Assembly (NCBI GenBank): GCA_019096155.1
Contig: JAHCVI010000004.1
Coordinates: 3,410,001-3,474,000 of the forward strand
DNA length: 64,000 nt
Source of the DNA: Staphylotrichum longicolle
Lineage: Eukaryota; Ascomycota; Sordariomycetes; Sordariales; Chaetomiaceae
Direction of reading: 5' to 3'
Shown here: positions 1 through 9,373 of the stretch, in pieces
Position numbering within the stretch: position 1 is the stretch's first letter
Layout: each line of letters opens with the position of its first letter
Made by a program: the position numbers and the translations under genes
The notes under the pieces: generated by a model
Seen by the model: only the letters and a program-made list of their open reading frames with translations
The model's database searches: none
What the model was told of the DNA's origin: nothing

Positions 1-758
1 CAAGGCAGGCGAGTACCAGAGTCAGCGGGTGCCGACTACCCGGTGCCGGGGTCAGAATTGCTCGCTCAGGACTGCCTGTCATCGACCACTCCCGCCATCC
101 AATGCGTTTGACCCCCGGCTGGGCTGCAGAAGTAACCGTGGGGTTAACCGAAACCGAAAGAAGCGGCCTAGTTGGGTAAAAACGCTCTTTTAGCTCCATT
201 GTCGGCCACGGCGCACGAGGAGACGGCAGTTGAGGTGCCATTCTGGATGGGAATTGGGAAGTCGTGCTAATTGTCGATCCTGCTTTCAACCCTCAGAGCC
301 CCACGCCTCCTCGCCCAATGAACCCTCGGCACCATTTCACGTTGTTCACTATGCCCGAGTCCTAGGCAACCAGTGCGTCTTGGCATCATCCTGTACCTGC
401 CGAGCCCGTGTAAGTGTGCTGCATAGGTATTGGCCGAACCCGGGTTGGATGCGTGCAACTCCATGTACGATGCCTCTAGAAAGCCGGTTTGGACGACCAC
501 GGATGCAATGGAGACGGCAGGATGGCGCAGCACGAGGCCCATTCCCTAATCATTCACCGAGCGTGAGGGACGACGAATGACGGCCGGGTTAGCATAATCA
601 ATTGAAGATTATTGCTCCCGCAGATATGAAATCTACGGATATTAAAGATCAGCGTTTGGCCGCATCCAGCAGTCCGACGAGAGCCGTGCAGCCCAGACTG
701 AAGGTTTCAGAGAACCAGTAAATCACCAGTCCCATCCGACAAGATTCCGGTTCTCGAT
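1..758. other. intergenic, upstream of PhoD gene
   Basis: I see no supportable gene here. Open frames are short, lack family features and overlap each other on both strands. The right-hand 200 bases presumably hold the promoter and leader of the phosphatase gene that starts at 759. Confidence 0.6.
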
Positions 759-2919
759 ATGCGCGGACTGTCGATTCTGAGCCTCGCGGCTCTGTCGGTG
801 TCGCTGGCATCCGCCGCCTTCGACGGGAACCTCAACTACGAGAGCCCTTCGCGCCGCCATGTCAACCTCGGCATTGACGTCGCTCGTGTCACGCGCCGCA
901 GCATGAAGCGTGGAAACGTGGCCTTCAAGCCGTCCGAGCTCAACTTCACCCACGGCATTGCCTCTGGCGACCCCTACGCCGACAGCGTCATCCTCTGGAC
1001 CCGTATTGCCCCGTCAGCCGACCACGACTGGAGCAACAAGACGGTAGAGGGCACCGTTGACCTGTACAACCACGAGCCCGAGGAGTACATCAAGGCCGAT
1101 CCTCACCCGGTCTGCGTTGAATGGAAGGTCTGGGAGCCCGAGTCTTCCCAGCCTCGCACCTACGGCTGGGGCAAGGGCAAGGGCAAGGGCAAGGGTCCCG
1201 GCAACAGCAACGGCAGTGGCAACGTCCGCATTGTCTCCAAGGGCACCGCTTATACGACGAGCGACATTGACTATACCGTCAAGGTGGGCAAGCTCCCCCG
1301 TGTGTAAGCCTGCCAATCGCTGACAAGAGACCAGGTCGAGGCGAAGGGTCTTAAGCCGTTCACCACTTACAACTACCAGTTCACTGTCTGCAACTCTGAC
1401 AACGCCAGCCCGGTCGGCAGAACCAAGACGGCGCCCTCGGCCCATGCCAACTTGGATGAGCTCAAGCTGGCCGTGTTCTCGTGCAGCAACTACCGTAAGG
1501 CGTGTTCCTCACACGGTTAGAAGGGACGACCATTGTTGACCTGGACTACAGCGAATGGCTATTTCAATGCCTATGGCAATGCCGCCCGCAAGGACGACCA
1601 TGACTACGTGATTCACCTTGGTGACTACATCTACGAGTCGGCCGCCGCCAAGGGAGAGCGCGCCCACCAGCCCGCGCGCATCATCTTCAGCCTGTGGGAC
1701 TACAGGACTCGCCACGGCCAGTACCGCACCGACCCCGACCTGCAGCTCCTTGCTCAGGACTTTCCGTGGATTCCGACCTGGGATGATCACGGTATGGAGC
1801 ACCACGCCCCCTAATCCCCTTGGTGTTTGAGGCTCGTTTCTGATAGTAGTAAACAGAGGTTGCCAACAACGGTTACAGGGATGGCTTCAGCGCCCTGAAC
1901 AACACCGAGGAGTCCTTCCGCACCGACGGCCCGTCCATCAGCGTCGACCAGCGCAAGATGAACGCCGTCCGGGCGTACTTTGAGTGGATGCCCATCCGCC
2001 AGGTCGACCTGGACGACAACCTCCGCATCTGGCGCTCGTTCCAGCTGGGCAACATCCTCGACCTCATCATCCTCGACACGCGCAACTACGACCGCAGCAT
2101 CACCAGCCTGGGATGGAACGACAAGTACATCGACATCATCCGCGACGACGCCTCGCGCACGCTGATGGGCTCGCGCCAGGAGCACTGGTTCTACAACACG
2201 CTGACGCAGTCGTCCAAGCGCGGCGCCGCCTGGCGCGTGATCGGCAGCCAAATCGTCTTCTCCAAGGTCGGCAACAGCGGCGACAACTGGGAGGGCTACC
2301 GGGCCAACCGCAACCGGACGCTCAAGCACCTGTACGACAACAAGATCAACAACAACGTCTTCCTCGCGGGCGACAGCCACCAGAACTGGGTGTCGGACGT
2401 CACCTGGCTCGACCAGACCCCGTACAACTCGGAGACGGGCGAGGGCGCCGTCGGCGTCGAGTTCGCCGGCACGGCCGTCACCTCGAGCGGCCAGGCCGGC
2501 CCCATCACCGCCAACCGCGAGAAGGCGCGCGGCCTGGTCCAGGCCAACAGGGAGCTGCAGTGGCAGGAGGGCTACTACCGCGGCTACTTTGTCATGTCGG
2601 TCCGCCGGGACAAGGTGACGACGCAGTACTTTGGTGAGTTCTCCGCTGCAAACTAATACACCCAAATTCAGGTTGAGCAACACACTAACCTCCTTACTAC
2701 CTAGGCTCGCCCAGTGTCGCGACCCGCAACTCATATGACATCCCGCTCGCCAACTTCACCGTCGCGGCTGGCGCCAACCACCTGGCGCGTCCCATTGCTG
2801 GCGGAAACGTCGAGGCCGGGTTTGCGCGCGGCAGCACGACGACCCACACCAACATCACCCTGGACACGGATAAGGGAACGTGGGAGAAGATTGGCTTTGA
2901 GAAGATGTTTATCAAATAA
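759..2919 (+). CDS. secreted PhoD-type alkaline phosphatase
   Basis: Five exons: 759-1283, 1335-1494, 1552-1791, 1857-2633 and 2705-2919. The first intron uses a weak GTGGGC donor, chosen because it restores TVK|VEAKG. The protein opens with a cleavable signal peptide (hydrophobic residues 3-18 ending ASA). It then follows the PhoD/metallophosphoesterase order: an N-terminal Ig-like part (GIASGDPYADSVILWTR), then CSNY, HLGDYIYE, WDDHEVANN and FLAGDSHQNW, which carry the metal-binding Asp, Asn and His residues. Members hydrolyse phosphate mono- or diesters outside the cell, for phosphate scavenging. A four-copy GGCAAG repeat at 1170-1193 inserts a Gly-Lys run into the N-terminal domain. The downstream neighbour on the same strand is a broken acetyltransferase with no evident link. 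Confidence 0.9.
1170..1193 (+). repeat. GGCAAG hexamer x4 inside PhoD CDS
   Basis: Four exact copies of GGCAAG encode a Gly-Lys run in the N-terminal domain. The repeat keeps frame, so copy-number change would only lengthen or shorten a flexible basic loop. Confidence 0.9.
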
Positions 2920-3639
2920 GCGTCATTTGGAGAAGCGGTGTTGCTTCAGGCCAGACAAGAGGTTAGCGGTATAATGGTAGACTAAAAGAAAGGTGATTTG
3001 GTACTAGGTAGTACTTGACTCTACTTATTTTACTTTGAGAATATTGATGCGTTATCTCCAGTGTAACGTGAGTAAAAGTCAGATCTGTTTAGTTTGCAGG
3101 GGTGTTCGGTGTTTTCCTTGCATAGGGAAGCACGAGTTTCGAAAAGAAGAGATCAAGATGGCACAAGTTCAGGAGGGCAAGGCGGCGCTTAAAGGAGTTA
3201 GGGGTTGAGAGATGGATGGTGGAGTCGGGCAGGGGAGGCGGAGGGAACTGTGAAGGTAGGTGAGGTGTGTCTCTTCATTTTGTTTTGTGTCATGGAAGAA
3301 ACTTGCATGACGGATGGAAACCACTGCAGTTAGTTGTTGGGTATGAATCAATCAGTGGTGGCTAAATTGTAGAGTTAGGTAATTCAGGTTAGCTGGTGGT
3401 CAAATGCAAGCCAAACTGGTCAAAAAACACGACCACGAGTGCAATTAAACTTCACAGCTGAGGTAATCAACCATGTTTTTTGATCGACTTGGTAAGGCGT
3501 GTACAGTTACGTTACAGTGCTTAACGTGACCAAGTATGCACACACCGGTTCTACGTGTCTCGCATGCGGCGTTGAGTGCTGGTTCACCCAACCACAACAC
3601 CTCTCCCGGGCTCAAGCAATTCCCATCGTCTCGAACAAA
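2920..3639. other. intergenic
   Basis: This holds the 3' end of the phosphatase transcript followed by about 500 bases with no recognisable gene, RNA or repeat. Confidence 0.55.
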
Positions 3640-4423
3640 ATGACTATGCTTTCACTCAATTGTCATTTTGCTCTTGGCGAAACAGAACTTGGACAGGGTA
3701 TTGAGCTGGTGTCTCTCGCTGACGCAGCCTTTCTTGCGCAGGCCGTTGACGCGCCAGCATCGGCGAGTGGTCCGCTCTTCCGCACCATGTTCCCTCGTTT
3801 AGGTGTCAGGTTCTCAGAAAAACAAGAAGATGAGATCATCCGATGGCATGCTGAGGGCATTGAGGAGGCTATCGTAGGCGGCCGAACGTCGCTCCGAAAA
3901 TTACGCCATAGCGATGGGCGTGTCGTTGGCTTGGCCGGATGGGTGGTGGAACGGCTCGGGTGTCTCCAAGAGCAAGCCAACGATGACAAAGCTGTCGCAA
4001 ACGCAACCAGGGCAGACAACAGGGAAATCGATGAGCCGTGGCTCCCTGAGGCCCTCGATGTGCCTGCATGGCTAGCAGTGTCGGAGGCTCTGAAGAAGGA
4101 GCGGCAGAAGGCGACATGACATCTCGAGCACATATGCCGTAGGGTTCAATCCGCCCCAACTTGACTCATATTCGCAGCTAACCCGCGAGCGACCTATGCT
4201 CTAGGGATAACGATCATGTCCATCCGCCCAGAGTATCAAGGGACAGGGACTCGGCTCGCTGCTCATGCAGCGCATTTGTGAAGACCTAGATCGAAACGAC
4301 TGCCATGGCTATGTCCTGGCGTCACCAGCTGGAGTCGGTTTGTACTCCAAGTTTGGATTCGTAGCCGCTAGCAATGTCGACACTCCTCATGGCCCCATAA
4401 CAAGCATGTTACGGCAGCGCTAG
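3640..4423 (+). pseudogene. GNAT-family N-acetyltransferase, disrupted
   Basis: The N-terminal part from ATG 3640 (or 3646) reads as a fungal GNAT entry region, ending DVPAWLAVSEALKKERQ before TGA at 4117-4119. The C-terminal acetyl-CoA-binding half follows: SIRPEYQGTG, then LGSLLMQRICEDLDR, LASPAGVGLYSKFGF, and a stop at 4421-4423. A good intron (donor 4139, branch GCTAAC, acceptor 4204) joins the halves in frame if the TGA is ignored. A second problem is one extra base at about 4249, between GTG and LGS, which shifts the frame inside the acetyl-CoA loop. GNAT enzymes transfer acetyl from acetyl-CoA to amines; this copy probably cannot. An alternative acceptor at 4230 would remove the shift but lose strand beta-4. 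Substrate unknown. Confidence 0.6.
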
Positions 4424-4915
4424 ATGCGCTCTTTCAACTGATGGTTGTCGATGCCGGTGGACTTGCATGGACGCGACTTGGAAGTCTCACAACATGGGTG
4501 GTGGTCCAGGGCAGGTCTCCATGTGCACGAGTTTGGCGCTTGTGGTTTGAAAAGAGGTCTGCGAAATTTGAAGGTCAATCAATTCCAACTGTTTTTGGCG
4601 TGGTTCCGTAACGTTATTTACTGTATAATTACTGGAGCTGTTCAGCGTATCACGTGCTCTCGTGCCAACGACGCCCCACTATGCGCGCACCCCTTTTGGT
4701 TGTCGCGCCTTCCATGGCCGATTGAGTTGTTGTTGTTGTCTGCTGTCGGCACTTGACAGCGCCGAATCTTCAATTGGGACTGCTGAAACCCTTTCATTGC
4801 GTCAGTTTGCTGGCGGGACTGCTTGCAGGACAAACAATGCCAATAAATACTGGTGTCGCTCTCCCATAAATCCACAGCAACGACGCGCCATGCTCTGCTG
4901 TGGTCACTTGCTAAC
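4424..4915. other. intergenic, SRS2 promoter region
   Basis: No gene is seen. The open frame upstream of 4916 that is continuous with the helicase lacks an ATG, so this is read as promoter and leader. Confidence 0.55.
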
Positions 4916-7825
4916 ATGGCTCCATCCACACCAAAACACGCAATTCTCCACGGCCTCAACGACGCCCAACGCCGGGCAGTCACCTCAGATGCCGCCACTC
5001 TTGCCATTCTCGCCGGCCCCGGCAGCGGCAAAACGCACACGCTGACAGCTCGCGTCGCCTGGCTGATCGACCATGTGGGATACCAGCCCGAGAACATCAT
5101 CGTCGCCACCTTCACCGTCAAGGCCGCCCGCGAGATGAAGGACCGCATCGGGAAGGCCCTGGGCAACGGTCGGGAGAAGAAGCTCATTCTTGGGACTTTC
5201 CACAGCATTGCTCGCCGTTATCTCACCACATACGGACACCACATTGGGTTGAGCCCGAAATTTGGCATTGCCGATGAGAGCGATTCGCGAACCAGCATCG
5301 AGCGCATCTGCAAGCGGCTGCAGCTGGCCGTCGATCCTCGCGCCGCCCGCATGTGGATCAGCAAGAAGAAGGCTCAGGGCACCGAGGCCGCCGCAAAGCC
5401 CACCAAGGGCCCTGCCAAACCTCCCAGCCCTCAGGAAGCCGAGTTTGGAACCTGCTACCAGGAGTATCAGAGCCACCTGGAAAAGTCAAATCTCCTGGAC
5501 TACGATGACCTCTTGGTTCGCTGCGTGGAGCTCCTCCGCCAGTTTCCGCGCTGCGTCTCCAACATCCAATCCGTGCTCGTGGACGAGTACCAGGACACAA
5601 ACGGGATCCAGTACGAGCTGATGAAGCTGCTCGCTCAACAGCACTGGAGGATTACCACCGTTGGAGACCCGGACCAGAGCATCTACGGATGGCGGTCGGC
5701 CGAGATTAAGAACTTGCGCCGCATGTTCCAGGAGTTTGGCAGGACCGAGAGGGTCTCTCTCGAGGAGAATTACCGGTCGTCACAATCCATCCTCCACCTG
5801 TCTATGCTCGTGATCAAGCAGGACGAAACACGCTTTGACAAAACCTTGAAGCCCGTCCACGACAAGGGGTCCCGTCCCGTCCTCCGACGGTTGAAGAGCG
5901 CGGCCGCCGAGGCCGACTGGATCGTCTCGGAAATCAGGAGAGTCCTGATGATGTCGGGCTCCATGATGACCCACAACGACGTGTCAATCTTGCTGCGCTC
6001 GGCCTCGCTGTCGAGACACATTGAGAGTTCCCTCGGGAAGGCCGGCATCGCCTACAGAATGGTTGGCGGCCACAAATTCTACGATCGCGCCGAGATCAAG
6101 ACTCTCATCGACTATCTGCGTGTCATTGCGCAGCCCGAGAACAACGTTGCTCTTGCAAGGATTCTGAACGTCCCCCGCCGAGGCTTCGGTGAAGGCACCA
6201 TCAAAGGCCTGCTTCAAGAAGCCGAGACATCCTCGCTCAGTGTATGGGCTGTGCTGTCAAAGCACTGCCGGGGAGATCGCAGATCGAAGACAAAGATCAC
6301 GAATGTCATGGAGCAGAAACTCAGCGGCGGTCTTCTTCGCCCTCTAGAGGACATCCGGAAACACATCCAGGGTGCATCTGGTCCAGATGAGAACCCGTTA
6401 GGGCTCGTTCAAATCATTGAGCAGCTTCTCGTCAAGCTGGACTTCCAAAAATATCTCGAAACCGCCCATGCCGACGACCACGAGCAAAAATGGGCCAACG
6501 TGCAAGAGTTCATCGGACTTGCTGCCGAGTTCGAGAGGGATATGGACAACTCCGAAGAAGATTTCCTCCCGGAGATTGAGGGCCTCCAGCAGACGAAGGA
6601 AGTCGAGGTCCTGCCTCGCTTCCTGGCCAACGTGTCGCTGGCCGCCGACGCCCAGGCCGGAGATGAAGGTCAGGAGAGCAAGCCCCATGTGACCATCTCG
6701 ACGATCCACAAAGCAAAGGGCCTCGAGTGGCCCATTGTGTTTGTCCCCGCCGTCTACAAGTCAGTGTTTCCTCACACGCGGTCTGAAGACGACGCCGAGG
6801 AGCGACGGTTGCTCTACGTCGCCATGACCAGAGCTCAGGCTTTGCTCTATCTCAGTTGTCCACTCTTCAACTCAAATGGCAACGGGGAACGCACTGAGCT
6901 CTCACCATTCGTTGAACCGGTAAAGGGGTCCTTCTTGAACAAAGGGCCGTGTTTCGACCGGCCAGTCATGCAAGGGATTGCCAAGATTATCCAGCGCAAG
7001 CTGCCTCCAGAGGAGACCATCTTCAAGGGCCTTCCTGCCATGTTCAGCCCCGAGGACAACCTGTTTCCGGTCGATCCGGAGGAGGCCAAGCCGGTGGAAG
7101 GCGCCCGAGCGAAGCGGATGAGGCTCCAGGGCCCTGGGTATGACGGCGGCGAGGAGGTCCAGTGGCACAGCGACTATGCCACAACCATGGAGGGACTTCC
7201 ATCGTTTTCGGGTGCTTCACACGGGTTTGTGAGTGTTGGGGCTCATCAGGAAGCCATCACTGCGGCGAACAGGACGGCCACGGTAGCCCAGAAGGCCGAG
7301 AAGCCTCAGCCGTCAGCGAACAAAAGACCCGCGGACCAGAGGAGCATTATGGGGTTTGTTAGGACCAACTCTGGCTCGGCTCGTACCCCGTCTGGACCGC
7401 CAGCATACTCGAGACCCAACAACACAGTTCCGCGACAAATATTCGGAACTGAACCACTTCCTGCACCGGCGCAGCCAGCGATCGACCCGGTCCTCGCCGG
7501 CCACAAGCTCGGAGCCGGCAAGATGATGACCCGTCCCTCAGTGGCAAAGGAGGAGAAGACTGTCAAGCGGAAGCAGTACACCTGCTTCTCCAGTTCCCCG
7601 CCCCGGCCCGCGGCAGCAAATGATGACACCGGCAGGAATAACCCGGCGGCCAAGCCCCCCGAGCCCATCCGCCCGGCGGTCGGTCTACATGCGACGACGA
7701 CCACCCTGCCCAAGGGACTCGGAGGCGGGTTTAGGAGGCCCGCGGGGCTGGGGATGGAGGGTATCAAGCCGATCGAGAGGCTGCGGAGGCCGTTTAAGCC
7801 GTTGACCATCAACAGGCCGGCGTGA
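4916..7825 (+). CDS. srs2: UvrD-family DNA helicase Srs2-like
   Basis: Single exon, 969 residues, with ATG 4916 as the first in-frame ATG. All superfamily 1A helicase motifs are present: Q-motif region LNDAQRRAV, Walker A AGPGSGKT (about 34-41), Walker B VDEYQDTN (about 220), motif III VGDPDQSIYGWR, motif IV EENYRSS, motif V TIHKAKGLEW (about 594) and motif VI LLYVAMTRA (about 631). Srs2 translocates 3'-5' on single-stranded DNA and strips Rad51 filaments, restraining recombination in the nucleus. The last 280 residues are low-complexity and Ser/Pro/Lys-rich. This matches the interaction tail of Srs2, but I cannot point to a definite SUMO or PCNA motif. The bacterial-like UvrD/PcrA core makes Srs2 the best fungal assignment, and the length is somewhat shorter than the yeast protein. 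Confidence 0.92.
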   Translation: MAPSTPKHAILHGLNDAQRRAVTSDAATLAILAGPGSGKTHTLTARVAWLIDHVGYQPENIIVATFTVKAAREMKDRIGKALGNGREKKLILGTFHSIARRYLTTYGHHIGLSPKFGIADESDSRTSIERICKRLQLAVDPRAARMWISKKKAQGTEAAAKPTKGPAKPPSPQEAEFGTCYQEYQSHLEKSNLLDYDDLLVRCVELLRQFPRCVSNIQSVLVDEYQDTNGIQYELMKLLAQQHWRITTVGDPDQSIYGWRSAEIKNLRRMFQEFGRTERVSLEENYRSSQSILHLSMLVIKQDETRFDKTLKPVHDKGSRPVLRRLKSAAAEADWIVSEIRRVLMMSGSMMTHNDVSILLRSASLSRHIESSLGKAGIAYRMVGGHKFYDRAEIKTLIDYLRVIAQPENNVALARILNVPRRGFGEGTIKGLLQEAETSSLSVWAVLSKHCRGDRRSKTKITNVMEQKLSGGLLRPLEDIRKHIQGASGPDENPLGLVQIIEQLLVKLDFQKYLETAHADDHEQKWANVQEFIGLAAEFERDMDNSEEDFLPEIEGLQQTKEVEVLPRFLANVSLAADAQAGDEGQESKPHVTISTIHKAKGLEWPIVFVPAVYKSVFPHTRSEDDAEERRLLYVAMTRAQALLYLSCPLFNSNGNGERTELSPFVEPVKGSFLNKGPCFDRPVMQGIAKIIQRKLPPEETIFKGLPAMFSPEDNLFPVDPEEAKPVEGARAKRMRLQGPGYDGGEEVQWHSDYATTMEGLPSFSGASHGFVSVGAHQEAITAANRTATVAQKAEKPQPSANKRPADQRSIMGFVRTNSGSARTPSGPPAYSRPNNTVPRQIFGTEPLPAPAQPAIDPVLAGHKLGAGKMMTRPSVAKEEKTVKRKQYTCFSSSPPRPAAANDDTGRNNPAAKPPEPIRPAVGLHATTTTLPKGLGGGFRRPAGLGMEGIKPIERLRRPFKPLTINRPA

Positions 7826-8177
7826 CACGATGTTTACGAGTTATGTATTATGGAATGAAGGCCGCCGTGTGCTGGCCAGATTCGACTGTGTGCAGTCTGA
7901 GGGCGCATCCTGCTGCGATCCTGAATGTTCAGCGTGATGGATGGTTGGTGCAAGACCCGGCTTGTCCCGACGCCGGTCTGTGTCACATTGTACATGCTAC
8001 TGCCTATTTCGGCAACCCAGCAACACCCAGTCAACGCGCTGCTATAAGACTGCCCTCTCCTCCCACAACACTTTCACCTGTCTCCATGTCCTCAGTCACA
8101 ACCCTCCAAACACAACACTGCCAACAAGCCACCAAACCACCACGCACCAAACACCCCACCACAACATCTCACTTACA
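7826..8177. other. intergenic with AC-rich leader
   Basis: No gene is seen. Bases 8085-8177 are strongly A/C-rich and lack G, as expected for an unstructured leader of the small gene at 8178. Confidence 0.5.
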
Positions 8178-8462
8178 ATGACGCCCCTCCAAGTCCGCCC
8201 ACTCGGCAGATTCACACATCTCGCCCTAAGAACCCCAAAAACATACCTCTCCACAACGTCCATGTACCGCAACAGCAACAACGCGAACCCAAACACGAAT
8301 CCATCCTACCCCTCCATCTCCCTCAGACGCCTCATCCCCAACCCGCGCCTGCGCGCGGCCGTGTACGCGGGGCTCGGCGCCATGGCGCTGGCGGAGGGGT
8401 ACATGTGGGTGAAGTTTTGGCCGCGGATCACGGGCAAGGAAGCTCAGAAGAGCGAGGAGTAA
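8178..8462 (+). CDS. small mitochondrial-type membrane protein, unknown
   Basis: Ninety-four residues in one exon. The ATG follows an A/C-rich leader in good context (ACAATG). The first 55 residues are basic, Ser/Thr/Asn-rich and free of acidic residues, like a mitochondrial presequence, with RRLIPNPRLR just before a single predicted membrane helix (AAVYAGLGAMALAEGYMWV). A short charged tail follows. I recognise the overall form as a small protein conserved in filamentous fungi but know no function. It could be an accessory subunit of an inner-membrane complex; that is inference from shape only. Confidence 0.6.
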   Translation: MTPLQVRPLGRFTHLALRTPKTYLSTTSMYRNSNNANPNTNPSYPSISLRRLIPNPRLRAAVYAGLGAMALAEGYMWVKFWPRITGKEAQKSEE

Positions 8463-8612
8463 GGAGGGAGGAGGGTGGAATGTGGCGGGGAGCTGTTCTC
8501 TGTTTGGAGAGCCACGAAAAAGTGTCGGCCTGGGTGGTTAGCATTTGAGGTGAGGTGCGCTTGGCGCTCACTGGGTGCTCGCTCGGTGCTCGGGACAGAT
8601 TAGACGCCGAGC

Positions 8613-8638
8613 TCTGGGCAGTCAGTCTGGGCAGTCAG
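8613..8638 (+). repeat. 13-bp perfect tandem duplication
   Basis: TCTGGGCAGTCAG occurs twice back to back, followed by a degenerate third start. It lies in non-coding DNA. Confidence 0.85.
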
Positions 8639-9231
8639 TGAGTCAGGTCAGTCCATCAACAGGTGCCGCGATCAGTGACATTGTTGTCGCGTAAGGAAGG
8701 GGACATCTGTGGGTTGCGAAGGGGAGGAATGTCCACGAAATTGGGGAGACGAAGCGTCGTCACTGGTATGCATCTGGAAGCCTTTGTACAACATTGTGTA
8801 GGATATAGACGCGATGGGGAGTTGGGCGGTTTAAACACGGACATGGGTCATCTTTCATGATTTCCATCGCAGGAACTTTCGTCAGGCATAAGACGGGGAA
8901 ATAGGCGTGGAATAAGCGCCAGAGACAGGTTGGTATCGAGACGTGGTTCTCATACTCCCTGGCTCTCCTGTATTGCGTTGCTCTGACCTCTCCGACCAAC
9001 CTGACTTCAAGATACCTAACCTATCCTACACAGAAACTAAACATGAAGACGCCAACTCTGAGCTCAGAAACAGCCTTAGCCCATCGTCACGAGGACGGAC
9101 ACTAGACGCCGACCACACACACACACCATGAGGCTTCACGTCTCAGTATTAAGTAGTAATTAAAATAAAGAGTTACGTCTCAAAAAACACGCCAAACAAC
9201 AGGCCAACAGAACCAACACCCATCTCAACAT

Positions 9232-9245
9232 CACACACACACACA
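9232..9245 (+). repeat. CA dinucleotide microsatellite
   Basis: Seven CA units in the 3' flank of the kinase gene. A similar run lies at 9114-9127. Confidence 0.85.
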
Positions 9246-9373
9246 GGGCCACGAAATATAACCTCCCCCGCAATCTCCTTCCCTCAGGCTAATCCTCCAC
9301 CGCTCACAAAATGCATTCCCACCAGATGTTCTCCCCTCTTCTCTTCTCTTTCCACCCCCTTCTCTTCTCTTCT

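Larger units (their letters stand above)
8463..9373. other. intergenic between convergent genes
   Basis: Convergent 3' regions. It contains a 13-bp tandem duplication (8613-8638), two CA-dinucleotide runs (9114-9127 and 9232-9245) and a pyrimidine-rich tract (about 9336-9375) forming the 3' flank of the kinase. No gene is seen. Confidence 0.55.

Noticed and set aside
1304..1334. 31-nt intron with GTAAGC donor in PhoD
   Set aside because: Too short, and it adds non-family residues; the GTGGGC donor at 1284 gives the conserved join.
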